Below the pieces are notes generated by a model that worked only from the letters and a program-made list of their open reading frames with translations, had not been told where the DNA came from and did no database searches. Both the position numbers and the translations under genes were made by a program. A DNA stretch of 64,000 nt, from the NCBI GenBank assembly GCA_032161045.1, contig JAVHTH010000001.1. One strand, 5' to 3'. Positions 8,643 to 17,734 of this stretch are shown piece after piece. This stretch comes from Fervidibacter sinensis (GTDB lineage Bacteria; Armatimonadota; Fervidibacteria; Fervidibacterales; Fervidibacteraceae). Within the stretch, counting starts at the first letter, position 1. Every line of letters starts with the position of its first letter.

Positions 8643-9527
8643 TTAAACCTTCACTGAGGCTGCACGGAGTAGTGGGTAACCTAATTCTTCTCGCAGCCGC
8701 AAATATGACTCGGCGCACCGTCGGGCTAACCTTTGAACTCGCTTGATATACCTTGTCCGCTCCATGACGCTCAAAGCACCTCGGCTGTCAAGTAGGTTGA
8801 AAGTGTGCGAGCACTTGAGCGTGTATTCAAAGGCAGGAAAGACCAAACCGGCATCCAAGATTCGCTCGGCTTCCCGCTCAAACATGTCAAAGAGTTGGAA
8901 AAGCATGTCCGTGTCCGCAAGTTCAAAGTTGTAAACGCTGCCTTCATACTCGGTGCGTTTGTGCAGTTCTCCGTAGGTTATTCCATGTGCCCACTCCAAA
9001 TCAAACACGCTGTCAACACCTTGCAAATACATTGCGATGCGCTCTGGTCCGTAAGTGATCTCCACGCTTATGGGGTTGAGTTCAATCCCGCCCATTTGCT
9101 GAAAGTAAGTGAACTGGGTGATTTCCATTCCGTCAAGCCAAACTTCCCAGCCGACACCTGCAGCGCCCAAAGTCGGTGACTCCCAATCGTCCTCAACAAA
9201 ACGGATGTCGTGCTCCTCAGGGTTAATGCCGAGCCTGCGCAAACTTTCAAGGTAGATGTCCTGAATGTTGGGTGGCGCAGGTTTCATGATGACTTGAAAC
9301 TGGTAGTAGTGCTGCAAGCGGTTTGGGTTTTCGCCATAGCGCCCATCCGTCGGGCGCCTTGAAGGTTGCACATAAGCCACATTCCAAGGTTCGGGACCAA
9401 GCACCCGCAATGCTGTCGCAGGGTGCATTGTCCCAGCACCGACTTCTGTGTCAAAAGGTTGCACGATCAAGCAACCTTGCTCAGCCCAAAATTGTTGCAG
9501 CGTCATCAGCAATTCCTGAAAGGTCAT
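8643..9527 (-). CDS. glyQ: Glycyl-tRNA synthetase alpha subunit
   Basis: Class II aminoacyl-tRNA synthetase catalytic subunit that, with GlyS, attaches glycine to tRNA-Gly. The whole 294-residue protein is family-like: the N-terminal LQQFWAEQGCLIVQPFD, then EVGAGTMHPATALRVLGPEP, QPSRRPTDGRYGENPNR, YYQFQVIMKP, and the motif GITYGELHKRTE. Start is ATG 9527, eight bases after GGAGGG; an upstream in-frame GTG lies inside the ribosome binding site. The glyS partner is not next to it, unlike the common glyQS arrangement; the next gene downstream is a lipoprotein. It follows the Uma2 gene by 36 bases. Confidence 0.97.
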   Translation of the reverse strand: MTFQELLMTLQQFWAEQGCLIVQPFDTEVGAGTMHPATALRVLGPEPWNVAYVQPSRRPTDGRYGENPNRLQHYYQFQVIMKPAPPNIQDIYLESLRRLGINPEEHDIRFVEDDWESPTLGAAGVGWEVWLDGMEITQFTYFQQMGGIELNPISVEITYGPERIAMYLQGVDSVFDLEWAHGITYGELHKRTEYEGSVYNFELADTDMLFQLFDMFEREAERILDAGLVFPAFEYTLKCSHTFNLLDSRGALSVMERTRYIKRVQRLARRCAESYLRLREELGYPLLRAASVKV

Positions 9528-9563
9528 AGCGATCACCCTCCTAACGATGCAATTTGCAACAAC

Positions 9564-10253
9564 TCATCGTGCAGGCAACAAATCGGCGACAGAAATTTTC
9601 ACTTCAGGCTTTGACAAGGGCGAAACGAACTCGTTCGCCTTCAAAATTTGCACCTCGGCATAGCAATGTTGCGTCTCTAAGACCTGAGGCTTTCTATAGA
9701 CTTCAAGTTGCCTGTCCAAAAGGTTGACAATCCAGTATTCGGGGATGCCAGCACGGGCGTAAACTTTCGCCTTGTCTGTCCTGTCGTAGGCAAGGGAAGT
9801 ATCTGCGACTTCAACAACTAAAACAGCGGTTGATGGGTGTTCATCAATGTAATCATCAGGAGAACCTATCACCACAGCAACATCGGGTTCGGGCTCACTT
9901 TCAGGTTCAATAGCCAAAGGGAGTTGAACTCGTATCACAAAACCTTCGCCAAAAGCGTAAAGCAATGCACGGGTTACCTTTGTGATTGCAGTTGCATGCC
10001 CAGCACCCATTGGGCTCATGACAATCACCTCACCATCAACCAACTCCACCCTTTGCCCATTGAAGAAGCCCAACTCGCCCATGCGGTAGTATTCGCTCCT
10101 CGTCCATCTGCGAACCTCTAATCCGTTTTCCGTCTCAACTAAGACAACGCCGTCAACCAAAAATGCCTTCTGTTCGTGAAAGAAACCTGCTCGCTTCATT
10201 TGCTCAAACTCTTCTTGGCTAAACTTGCGAACTATTTTTGTCGTGGCAACCAT
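9564..10253 (-). CDS. Uma2 family protein (putative restriction-endonuclease-like fold), 229 aa
   Basis: The Uma2 (DUF820) family has a PD-(D/E)XK nuclease-like fold and is multiplied in cyanobacteria and several thermophiles; its cellular role is not settled. The diagnostic core is present: YYRMGELGFFNGQRVELVDG, EPEPDVAVV, then VVEVADTSLAYDRTDKAKVY and ARAGIPEYWIVNL, giving the D...E-x-(D/S) metal-site pattern. A 60-residue N-terminal extension partly repeats the same opening theme (RAGFFHEQKAFLVDG, then MGELGFFNGQRVELVDG), which suggests an internal duplication of the first strand-helix unit. Start ATG 10253 follows GGCGGGTGA. Confidence 0.85.
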   Translation of the reverse strand: MVATTKIVRKFSQEEFEQMKRAGFFHEQKAFLVDGVVLVETENGLEVRRWTRSEYYRMGELGFFNGQRVELVDGEVIVMSPMGAGHATAITKVTRALLYAFGEGFVIRVQLPLAIEPESEPEPDVAVVIGSPDDYIDEHPSTAVLVVEVADTSLAYDRTDKAKVYARAGIPEYWIVNLLDRQLEVYRKPQVLETQHCYAEVQILKANEFVSPLSKPEVKISVADLLPAR

Positions 10254-10400
10254 GAAAATCACCCGCCTTTAAAAGCGGATTATCCTGCCTCTTATCTTAT
10301 CGCACAAGATAGTATCAGCGCTCTCCTTATTGGGGCAAGGGCATCTCACGAAAGTGTTGCTGAGCACAGGCAGTTGGAGACTTGGGCTAAAATAAAAAAA

Positions 10401-10417
10401 GCCGCAAAATTTGCGGC
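10401..10417 (-). terminator. Hairpin followed by a T-tract, minus orientation
   Basis: GCCGCAAA-A-TTTGCGGC forms a compact stem. On the minus strand it is followed directly by seven T residues, as in an intrinsic terminator. It lies in the divergent gap just upstream of the plus-strand TPR gene. It would stop antisense transcripts leaving that gene before they enter the Uma2 gene, or act as a 5'-UTR stem on the plus strand. Confidence 0.5.
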
Positions 10418-10430
10418 AGGTGATGAAGAA

Positions 10431-11384
10431 ATGGAGTGGACGGAAAGGTTGACCCAAATCCGCAACGACCTTGAAAGGCTTGCCCGTTTCCCGACAGTTC
10501 ATGAAATTCTCATCCGCTACCTACAAGTGGCTTACGAACACTTAGAAAACTGTCAACCCTACTGCACAGCACTGTTAACCGCTTTTGAAGCAGTAGTCAG
10601 TTACGAACTTTGGCACCATAAAGCGATGACGAAATTGGCGGGCTCGCAAGAATTGCAAATGCGTTATCTCGTCCCGCTTGGTGTGGAAATGCGAACCGCT
10701 TTGCTGAAATTGGTTCAAAAGTTAGAACGGATTCCCGCTTATTCGCCCGATGAAATTGTCGTCCGTGAACTTTTGAAAGCCCATTGCTACTACCAGTTGG
10801 GCGAACTTGAGGCGACCATCAACTGTTTGGAGGAAGCGATTAAGCACGGTGCAACTCACCCGCTCATTTACTTCGTCTTGGGTTACAACCGTCATCGGTT
10901 CGCCTTAACGGAATATGCTCGTTGGGAACCTGTAGGGCAACAGTTGGTCGTAACGGATAAGGACGCTTTTGAAAAACTACTCCGACAAGCGCTTGAGGAC
11001 TTCCGAAATGGGTTGAGTTACTCTGGGAGGGAACCTATGGACGCAAGGCTTCACTTTTGGATGGGAATGGTGTATGAGATGCTTGGCGAGCGAGACGAAG
11101 CCATAGATTCCTACCAGCGTGCCAGAGAAATTGACCCTGAAACCTACGGTGAAGAGGTCCAACAGAGATTGAGGCACCTTCAAGCGGCTGAGAAATCCCC
11201 GTCTCTTCGTCAACCGCCGCCTCCGCCTGCCGAACTGCAAGAGGAAAGAACCCCAATTAAGCCCATTTCTGAAACAGAATTGGAGTCTTTCCGTAAAGTC
11301 TTGAGCGAAATTGAAACCGTTTCGGACCTTCTCAAGAGAATGGGTGGCTCGCCCAAAGATAAGGAACCTTCAGAGGGGAACTGA
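10431..11384 (+). CDS. TPR-repeat protein, 317 aa
   Basis: A soluble, mostly helical protein. A clear tetratricopeptide repeat lies near residues 203-240 (RLHFWMGMVYEMLGERDEAI then YQRAREIDP), and a weaker one near residues 112-140 (ELLKAHCYYQLGELEATI then LEEAIKHG). The C-terminus has a proline run and an acidic/basic tail ending SPKDKEPSEGN. ATG 10431 is preceded by GCAGGTGATGAAGAA; the longer open frame upstream overlaps the divergent Uma2 gene and is unlikely to be translated. There is no signal peptide with this start. It probably mediates protein-protein contacts; the partner is unknown. Confidence 0.7.
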   Translation: MEWTERLTQIRNDLERLARFPTVHEILIRYLQVAYEHLENCQPYCTALLTAFEAVVSYELWHHKAMTKLAGSQELQMRYLVPLGVEMRTALLKLVQKLERIPAYSPDEIVVRELLKAHCYYQLGELEATINCLEEAIKHGATHPLIYFVLGYNRHRFALTEYARWEPVGQQLVVTDKDAFEKLLRQALEDFRNGLSYSGREPMDARLHFWMGMVYEMLGERDEAIDSYQRAREIDPETYGEEVQQRLRHLQAAEKSPSLRQPPPPPAELQEERTPIKPISETELESFRKVLSEIETVSDLLKRMGGSPKDKEPSEGN

Positions 11385-11443
11385 CGCTATGTTGAGTGGC
11401 GTGCCAAAATAGCAATGTCAAAAATCCGAGGGAGGTGACGAAG

Positions 11444-12118
11444 ATGGTCCGCCATTTGTGGTTTGTTGGGTTAGTAGTTGGGTTGATGGTCGGGATGGTG
11501 ATGGGGCAGGAAGCCCAGCAGCAAAGACCAAGAACTTATCGCCCCGTTGTCCACTCTACTGTCACTATCGTCAAGATTGATGCCGCAAAAAACACAATTA
11601 CCGTCAAGGGTGTCTATCGCGGGCAGGAAGTTGAGCGAACGCTGCTCGTTCAATCGGACAGTAAACTGATGAAGGACGGCAAGGATGCAAAACTCGGCGA
11701 TTTCAAAGAGGGCGAACAAGTCATCGTCACTTGGCGCTCTTTGAGGCGAGGCGAATATGCCGTTCGCTTCCTCGCCGACCCACCTACCTTCTTTGCCTTT
11801 CTCCGCTATCCAACCATCAAAGGCAAAGTCAAGTCCTTTGACCCTGCGACTTTAACTCTCGTCGTTGAAGCCGAGGGTAAAGAGCACAAACTTACTTTAC
11901 CCGGCAGAGGCGAATGCTGCTACGCTGGTGGCAAAGCCCATCGCGGCAAAGCCGCCGTCTGGAAAGGCGGCGAAGAGGTCGTCGTAGTCCTTGCTGCTCC
12001 AGACAGGGCACGGGCGGTTTTTGACAGCGCTTCGTGGAAAGTCTATGGGGAGCGAGAATGGCAGGATTACCAAAAGCGAACTCAAGCGCGCCAACGACAA
12101 AGGCAAGGGCAGCAGTGA
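11444..12118 (+). CDS. Exported protein of unknown function with small beta domains, 224 aa
   Basis: ATG 11444 follows GGGAGGTGACGAAG. A signal peptide (MVRHLWFVGLVVGLMVGMVMG) precedes two similar stretches, each a short beta domain: TVTIVKIDAAKNTITVKG and GKVKSFDPATLTLVVEAEG, both followed by a charged strand and a G-D/E rich turn. This is the layout of proteins annotated with DUF5666-like or OB-type beta units, but I cannot assign a family. The tail is Gln/Arg-rich (RTQARQRQRQGQQ). It follows the TPR gene by 59 bases on the same strand. Location is periplasm or surface by inference. Confidence 0.6.
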   Translation: MVRHLWFVGLVVGLMVGMVMGQEAQQQRPRTYRPVVHSTVTIVKIDAAKNTITVKGVYRGQEVERTLLVQSDSKLMKDGKDAKLGDFKEGEQVIVTWRSLRRGEYAVRFLADPPTFFAFLRYPTIKGKVKSFDPATLTLVVEAEGKEHKLTLPGRGECCYAGGKAHRGKAAVWKGGEEVVVVLAAPDRARAVFDSASWKVYGEREWQDYQKRTQARQRQRQGQQ

Positions 12119-12217
12119 TAGTTTGCACATTGGCAACCGCATCTGCTGCCTTTGCGTCTAAGGCTTTTGCTGTGGGAGAAAATTGGAAGGCAGTGAATTA
12201 AGTTGGGTGGTGATGAG

Positions 12218-13534
12218 ATGGCTGAGAAAGTGGCTGCACCAAAACCAGCGCTGACGGTGGCAGATGCGGTTGCCATCATTGTCGGCATTGTCATCGGTTC
12301 AGGCATTTTCAGAACCCCGTCCCTTGTCGCTGCAAATACCCCAAACGAACTTTTGTTCCTTTTCGCTTGGCTGCTTGGAGGCATTGTCTCTTTCATCGGA
12401 GCGCTCTGCTATGCTGAATTGGCAACAACTTATCCCCACGCTGGAGGCGAATATCACTTCTTGCACCGAGCCTTCGGTCGCGACATCGCTTTCCTGTTTG
12501 CTTGGGCTCGTGCAACTGTCATACAAACTGGTTCCATTGCAATGCTTGGTTTCGTGTTCGGTGATTACGCATCACAAATTTTCTCGCTCGGAACTTACTC
12601 GCCTGCAATTTACGCTGCTTTGGCTGCGATTGCGCTCACGGCTGTCAACATCATGGGCGTTCAGCAAGGAAAGTGGACGCAAAACCTTTTGACAGCAGCG
12701 AAGGTTCTCGGTTTGCTTCTCGTCGTCGCAGTTGGGCTTTTTGCCGCTTTGCCTTCTGAACCTGCCACACCGCCACCCAAGCCATCTTCAGGTGCTTTTG
12801 GCTTGGCGATGATTTTCGTCTTGCTGACTTACGGTGGCTGGAATGAGGCTGCTTACATCTCCGCTGAATTGAAAGATGTGCGCAGAAACATGCTGAAGGC
12901 TTTGATGCTCGGAATCACTGCAATCACCGTCATCTATTTGCTTGTCAACTTCGCCTACCTGAAAGGTTTGGGGCTTTCTGGGATGGCGAAATCGGAGGCG
13001 GTCGCTGCCGATTTGCTCCGCAGCGCTTGGGGCGAGGTGGGTGCTAAGTTCATCAGCGTGCTGATAGCGATTTCCGCACTTGGGGCAATGAACGCGACGA
13101 TTTTCACAGGTGCTCGGACGAATTTCGCATGGGGGCAAGATTTTAGGGCTTTGAAGTTCCTCGGTGTCTGGGATGAGAGGGTAAGCACGCCAGCAAATGC
13201 TCTTTTGGTCCAAGGTTTGATTTCACTCGGACTCATTGCGCTGGGGGCATGGACGAGGCAAGGTTTCTCAACGATGGTTGATTACACTGCTCCCGTTTTC
13301 TGGTTCTTCTTCCTGCTCACAGGGCTTTCGCTGTTCATCCTGAGAACTGCCGATGCTGAGACTCACCGACCGTTTGCCGTCCCGCTTTACCCACTTGTCC
13401 CATTGCTTTTCTGCGTCTTTTGCGTTTACATGCTCCAATCAAGCCTAAGTTACACAGGTGTCGGGGCGCTGGTCGGTGTGGCAGTTTTGTTGGTGGGTAT
13501 TCCGGTGCTTATGCTTGCACGGCGATACGAATGA
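12218..13534 (+). CDS. APC-family amino acid permease, 438 aa
   Basis: Integral membrane secondary transporter of the amino acid-polyamine-organocation superfamily, with about 12 hydrophobic segments. The first helix has the family signature AVAIIVGIVIGSGIFRTPS, where the GSGIF break forms part of the substrate site, followed by WLLGGIVSFIGALCYAELAT. It starts at ATG 12218 after GGTGGTGATGAG. Neighbours are an exported protein and a methyltransferase, so the substrate cannot be read from context; an amino acid is the family expectation. Confidence 0.85.
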   Translation: MAEKVAAPKPALTVADAVAIIVGIVIGSGIFRTPSLVAANTPNELLFLFAWLLGGIVSFIGALCYAELATTYPHAGGEYHFLHRAFGRDIAFLFAWARATVIQTGSIAMLGFVFGDYASQIFSLGTYSPAIYAALAAIALTAVNIMGVQQGKWTQNLLTAAKVLGLLLVVAVGLFAALPSEPATPPPKPSSGAFGLAMIFVLLTYGGWNEAAYISAELKDVRRNMLKALMLGITAITVIYLLVNFAYLKGLGLSGMAKSEAVAADLLRSAWGEVGAKFISVLIAISALGAMNATIFTGARTNFAWGQDFRALKFLGVWDERVSTPANALLVQGLISLGLIALGAWTRQGFSTMVDYTAPVFWFFFLLTGLSLFILRTADAETHRPFAVPLYPLVPLLFCVFCVYMLQSSLSYTGVGALVGVAVLLVGIPVLMLARRYE

Positions 13535-13591
13535 AGGAAAGGCTTAAATTTGAGCGTCAACAAAAAACAAAAGTCAAGGAGGTCGGTGTCC

Positions 13592-14728
13592 ATGAAGTCG
13601 TTGCGTGCAATTTGTTGGCTGAGTGTTAGTCTTTTGGCGATTGCTGCCTTGACAGCGCAGCAGCGACCGCCAGATGTGCCTTATGTGCCTACACCGCACG
13701 AGGTCGTGCGGGAAATGCTCAGGGTCGCTCAGGTTGGCAAAGACGATGTCGTTTACGACCTTGGCTGCGGCGACGGACGGATTGTCATTGCTGCTGTCAA
13801 GGATTTCGGCGCAAAGCGTGGGGTCGGCGTTGACATTGATCCAGAACGAATTCGCGAGAGCAATGAGAATGCGCAGAAGGCTGGAGTTACCGACCGGGTG
13901 AAGTTTTTGCAGCAAGACTTGTTTGAGACCGAAGTTCGCGATGCAACTGTCGTCACCCTTTACTTGCTTCCGTCAATCAACATTCGTCTCCGCCCCAAGT
14001 TGTTCCGAGAACTCCGTCCCGGCTCGCGAGTCGTCTCCCACGATTTTGACATGTGCGATGAATGTGAGGGGGAAGGTTCGGAAACTTGCATCAAAGGTTG
14101 GCATCCTGACAAAGTTTTGCGGGTTCGCGGTCCTTACCGTGAACACACAGTTTATTACTGGGTCATCCCCGCTGGCGTTGCTGGGACATGGCGGTGGAGC
14201 GTTCAAACGCCGAGAGGTGAGCGACAATATGTCCTTCAGTTGAAACAGCGCTTCCAAAAAGTTACCGGCACCGTTAGCGTTGACGGACGAGAAACTCCAA
14301 TCACGAACGCTCAACTGATTGGAACTCAACTGAGTTTCACAGTGACCCGAGAAATTGGTGGGCAGAAGGTCACAATGAGGTTCTCAGGACGAGTAAACGG
14401 CGATACGATCACAGGCACAGTTGACATTCAAGGCGGTCAGTTCGCTGGCAAGCGAGATTGGGTCGCGAAGCGAGACAAAGTCAATTTGGTTGGGACATGG
14501 CAATGGAAAGGCGGAGCGATCAGGATTGAACAGCGCAGGGGCGAATTGGTGGCAAGTTACATTGACGGTGGCAAGGCAACTCCCATTAGCGATTTCTATG
14601 CTTGGGGAGCAGGGATTTACTTCACCCTTGACAGAGTGCGAGGGGATGTTTACGAAGGTATCGTTGAAGGCGACCGAATTGTGGGAACCATTAACGGCAC
14701 AATCCGTTGGGAAGCGCAAAGGAGATAG
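13592..14728 (+). CDS. SAM-dependent methyltransferase with signal peptide and C-terminal beta repeats, 378 aa
   Basis: ATG 13592 follows AAGGAGGTCGGTGTCC. Residues 1-23 look like a signal peptide ending LTAQQ. Residues 30-190 are a class I methyltransferase: YVPTPHEVVREML (pre-motif typical of the FAM173/ATPSC-KMT-like lysine methyltransferases), motif I VYDLGCGDG (54-62), then GVDIDPERI (acidic loop) and a LYLLPSINIRLRP post-motif. The last 190 residues contain two repeats opening GTWRW and GTWQW, each a lipocalin-like beta stretch. A methyltransferase with an export signal is odd because S-adenosylmethionine is cytosolic; the leader may instead be a membrane anchor. Target unknown. Confidence 0.75.
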   Translation: MKSLRAICWLSVSLLAIAALTAQQRPPDVPYVPTPHEVVREMLRVAQVGKDDVVYDLGCGDGRIVIAAVKDFGAKRGVGVDIDPERIRESNENAQKAGVTDRVKFLQQDLFETEVRDATVVTLYLLPSINIRLRPKLFRELRPGSRVVSHDFDMCDECEGEGSETCIKGWHPDKVLRVRGPYREHTVYYWVIPAGVAGTWRWSVQTPRGERQYVLQLKQRFQKVTGTVSVDGRETPITNAQLIGTQLSFTVTREIGGQKVTMRFSGRVNGDTITGTVDIQGGQFAGKRDWVAKRDKVNLVGTWQWKGGAIRIEQRRGELVASYIDGGKATPISDFYAWGAGIYFTLDRVRGDVYEGIVEGDRIVGTINGTIRWEAQRR

Positions 14729-14812
14729 CATTCGTCTGGGCAAGAACTTACCCCGAACCGACAAGTGATAGGTTTGGAAGGCAAAATCTCCTTTAAGCCA
14801 AAACGGTGCCTT

Positions 14813-14844
14813 GAAGCGTCGGCTTTTAGCCGACGCTTCTTTTT
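14813..14844 (+). terminator. Intrinsic terminator after the methyltransferase gene
   Basis: An 11-bp perfect stem (GAAGCGTCGGC / GCCGACGCTTC) with loop TTTTA is followed by five T residues, 85 bases after the methyltransferase stop and before the EEP gene. This is the clearest rho-independent terminator in the window. Confidence 0.85.
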
Positions 14845-14896
14845 GTTAAATGCCCCACCAACATCCCTTGAACGGCGGCGTTAGATTTTTTGCACG

Positions 14897-15697
14897 GTGA
14901 AACGAAGCGTGCGAGTGAAGGTGATGACGCTGAACATATGGGGCTTGTCGGGAAATTGGGAACGAAGATGCCAATTGATTGTCAAGTTGCTTAGGCATGA
15001 GCAACCAGACATTGTTGGCTTGCAGGAAGTTTGTCATTTGCGGGGTTCAAGTTTGATTGGTGAGAGTCAGGCTGTTGTCTTGGCTCGGATGGCAGGCTAC
15101 CCTTTTTGGCATTTCGTCCCAGCACACCGCAGCGAAACGAAAACTATTGGGCAAGCCGTTTTGAGCCATTATCCCATCACCGCCGTTGATATCCTGCCTT
15201 TCCCCCGAGACCCGACCGACCCAAAAGACGCCGAGGACAGGGTTGCTGTTTGGGTTCGCGTTGCTTTGGGGAGAGGCATTGAGTTCTGTGTCACGCATTT
15301 ATCACTGTCAAGGAAAGCGCGTGAAAGAAGCGTTCGGCAATTGGTAAGTTGGCTTTGGCGAATCAGCAACGCTCCCAAAATACTTGTCGGGGATTTGAAC
15401 GACGAGCCAAATTCACCGCCGTTGCAATTTCTGCTTCGCGAAGCGAACCCACCATTCGCTGACGCTTGGCAAATTGTCAATGGCTCGGAAGGCGGTTTCA
15501 CTTTCCCAAGCCACGCGCCGAAGCACCGAATTGACTATGTGCTTTTCTCACCGCCCAATGCTTTTGAGGTTGAGGAGGTCCGAACTGTCGGCGATGTGCC
15601 TGACTCATGTGGGGTTTATCCGTCTGACCATCTCGGGCTGGTGGCAGTTTTTAAGTTGTCGGAGGGCAGGGCTACTGACCTGCCGAAGATTAGTTGA
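14897..15697 (+). CDS. Endonuclease/exonuclease/phosphatase-family hydrolase, 266 aa
   Basis: EEP-fold metal-dependent phosphoesterase. Family motifs in order are VMTLNIWGLS (N), PDIVGLQEVC (catalytic Glu), ILVGDLNDEPNS (GDxN), HRIDYVLFS and PSDHLGLVA (SDH). Length fits the small bacterial members, which cleave phosphodiesters or lipid/sugar phosphates; the substrate is not evident and no signal peptide is present. The start at GTG 14897 is needed for the first strand; ATG 14924 would cut it. The last ten codons (EGRATDLPKIS) lie inside a dispersed inverted-repeat element, so the C-terminus has been extended or replaced by the repeat. Confidence 0.82.
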   Translation: MKRSVRVKVMTLNIWGLSGNWERRCQLIVKLLRHEQPDIVGLQEVCHLRGSSLIGESQAVVLARMAGYPFWHFVPAHRSETKTIGQAVLSHYPITAVDILPFPRDPTDPKDAEDRVAVWVRVALGRGIEFCVTHLSLSRKARERSVRQLVSWLWRISNAPKILVGDLNDEPNSPPLQFLLREANPPFADAWQIVNGSEGGFTFPSHAPKHRIDYVLFSPPNAFEVEEVRTVGDVPDSCGVYPSDHLGLVAVFKLSEGRATDLPKIS

Positions 15698-15729
15698 TCT
15701 TTCGGCAAGCCGGGAGGCTTGCCCTCCGA
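15659..15729. repeat. Inverted-repeat element overlapping the EEP gene 3' end
   Basis: TCGGAGGGCAGG ... AAGCC...GGCTTGCCCTCCGA forms nested inverted repeats with outer arms TCGGAGGGCA / TGCCCTCCGA. It supplies the last codons and stop of the EEP gene and resembles the GTAGGGC...GCCCTAC elements at 38.8 and 50.2 kb. Confidence 0.6.
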
Positions 15730-15755
15730 AGAGTAAATTTCGGCGACTCGGCAGA

Positions 15756-15796
15756 ATTGAACGCACAACGCTCAACACCGAACACGCAACGCATTT
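15756..15796. repeat. Degenerate ACGC-word repeat before the symporter gene
   Basis: The stretch reads as short words built on GAACGC, CAACGC and CAACAC. It closely matches the CGAACGCTGAACGCAGCACGCTCAACGCATT segment near 59.04 kb. It ends about 16 bases before the symporter start. Confidence 0.5.
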
Positions 15797-15811
15797 AGTG
15801 AGGTGGCTGTG

Positions 15812-17569
15812 ATGGAAGCGAAATTGACGGTGCTTGATTACGCAATCGTGGTGGGCTACATCGTTTTCGCGATGGGAATCGGTGTTGGTTTGGCTCGCAA
15901 GGCGGCGCAAAACATCGCACAGTATTTTGCTGCCGGTCGCGAATTGCCTTGGTGGCTTGCTGGAACGAGCATGGTAGCAACGACTTTCGCATCGGACACG
16001 CCTTTGGCGGTCACTGGAATTGTCCGAACTCAAGGTATTTCAGGAAACTGGTTCTGGTGGGGTGGGGCATTGGCGAACATGCTTGGAACTTTCTTCTTCG
16101 CTCCTTTATGGCGGCGAAGCGAAGCCTTGACAGATTTGGAATTCATCGCTCTTCGCTATCACGGTGCACCCGCAAATATCCTGCGAGGTTTCAGAGTTCT
16201 TTACACCAGCCTGATTTCAAACTCAATCGTGATGGGATGGGTCATTGCTGCGATGGTGAAAATTGTTCAAACGACTTTCGGTTGGGAACCGAAAACGGCT
16301 CTCGCTGTGCTCATCTTTGTCGCTTTTTTCTACACCATCCTTTCGGGCTTGTGGGGTGTGGTGTTGACAGACTTGGTGCAGTTCGTTTTGGCGATGACTG
16401 GGGCAATTTGGCTTGCAGTCGCAGCGTTAGGGACGATCGGTGGGGGAGCAATGTTGGTTCAGAAGTTGAACGAGCAAGGTTTAGCGGATAGACTGGCTTT
16501 CATCCCTTCACCACAAAACCATGAACTTTGGGTTGCTTTCCTGACCTACATTCTCGTCCAATGGTGGGCAGTTGGGCGCCCAGATGGCGAAGGTTACATC
16601 GCCCAGCGAATTCTCGCAACTAAGGACGAGCGAAACGCTGTTTTGTCGTTTTTGTGGTTTGCGTTCGCCCATTATGTTTTGCGACCTTGGTGGTGGATGG
16701 TCGTCGCCTTGGCATCGCTTCTGTTGATGCCGCAAATGCAAAAGCCCTTGGGCGACGAAGGTGCTTATCCAGCGATGATGGTTCAACTTTTGCCTTCCGG
16801 CGCTTTAGGCATAATGGTCGCTGCAATGCTCGCCGCTTTCATGAGCACGATGGACACGCACCTCAACTGGGCAGCAAGTTACCTCGTCAACGATTTTTAT
16901 CGTCCGTTCATCAAACCGAACGCGGATGAGAAACACTATGTCCTCATCGGTCGGGTTGCAACGGCATTTATCCTTGCGCTCGGGGTTGCAACTGCATTGG
17001 TAACTGAACGGGTTGAAGCGGCTTGGAAATTGCTTGCCGGTTTGAACGCTGGCATCGGTTTGGTCTCAATTTTGCGCTGGCTTTGGTGGAAGGTGAATGC
17101 TTGGAGCGAGATAAGTGCGATGGCAACTGCATTGATTGTCAACAGCGTAATTTACCTGCTCTCATGGATGGGTAACCCGACAGCAAATTACTTGACGACT
17201 ACAGAGGGCTTTCCATATCGCCTGCTGTTAATTGTCATTTGCGTTCAAGTTGCATGGGTGTTAGTGACTTGGTTCACAAAACCTGAACCGATGGACAAAC
17301 TTGTAGCCTTCTACCGCAAAGTTCGTCCGCCGGGATGGTGGAAGCCTGTTGCCGAAATTGCGGGATTGCCGGCGGAATCGCTCAATTGGAAATGGGCGGT
17401 AGGATGGATTGGCGGAGTTGCATTGATTTACGGTGGTTTGGTCGCTTTGGGTGGTCTTTTGCTTTCACAGCCTCATTGGCTAATTGGCGGCTTAATTGCG
17501 ACAATCATCGGTTTGCTCGGCGTGAGGGTTGGACTGGTTGCTGTCTTTCAGGGGGCGGTGCAGGAATGA
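15812..17569 (+). CDS. Sodium:solute symporter family protein, 585 aa
   Basis: Multi-pass transporter of the SSS family (LeuT fold) that couples sodium entry to solute uptake. It has the characteristic opening DYAIVVGYIVFAMGIGVGLA with ARKAAQNIAQYFAAGRELPW, then the conserved SMVATTFASDTPLAVTG and later FMSTMDTHLNWAASYLVNDF, which carry Na2-site Ser/Thr residues. Length and number of helices (13-15) fit. ATG 15812 lies after GAGGTGGCTGTG. The downstream sugar isomerase/epimerase suggests a sugar or sugar-derived substrate, but that is inference from proximity. Confidence 0.88.
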   Translation: MEAKLTVLDYAIVVGYIVFAMGIGVGLARKAAQNIAQYFAAGRELPWWLAGTSMVATTFASDTPLAVTGIVRTQGISGNWFWWGGALANMLGTFFFAPLWRRSEALTDLEFIALRYHGAPANILRGFRVLYTSLISNSIVMGWVIAAMVKIVQTTFGWEPKTALAVLIFVAFFYTILSGLWGVVLTDLVQFVLAMTGAIWLAVAALGTIGGGAMLVQKLNEQGLADRLAFIPSPQNHELWVAFLTYILVQWWAVGRPDGEGYIAQRILATKDERNAVLSFLWFAFAHYVLRPWWWMVVALASLLLMPQMQKPLGDEGAYPAMMVQLLPSGALGIMVAAMLAAFMSTMDTHLNWAASYLVNDFYRPFIKPNADEKHYVLIGRVATAFILALGVATALVTERVEAAWKLLAGLNAGIGLVSILRWLWWKVNAWSEISAMATALIVNSVIYLLSWMGNPTANYLTTTEGFPYRLLLIVICVQVAWVLVTWFTKPEPMDKLVAFYRKVRPPGWWKPVAEIAGLPAESLNWKWAVGWIGGVALIYGGLVALGGLLLSQPHWLIGGLIATIIGLLGVRVGLVAVFQGAVQE

Positions 17570-17734
17570 TTTTGTGCGAGAGCCCTTGACGGTAAGGTGC
17601 GGTTTTAATGCGCCGAAGAAAATTCAGCAGAACATGAAACCATGCCATGCACGGCAAAATTGTTGCCGTCAGGGACAAGTCCCGACGCCGTGATGTTTTC
17701 AGTGTTAGCATTCTTTTTGCGGAGGTGGCTTAAA

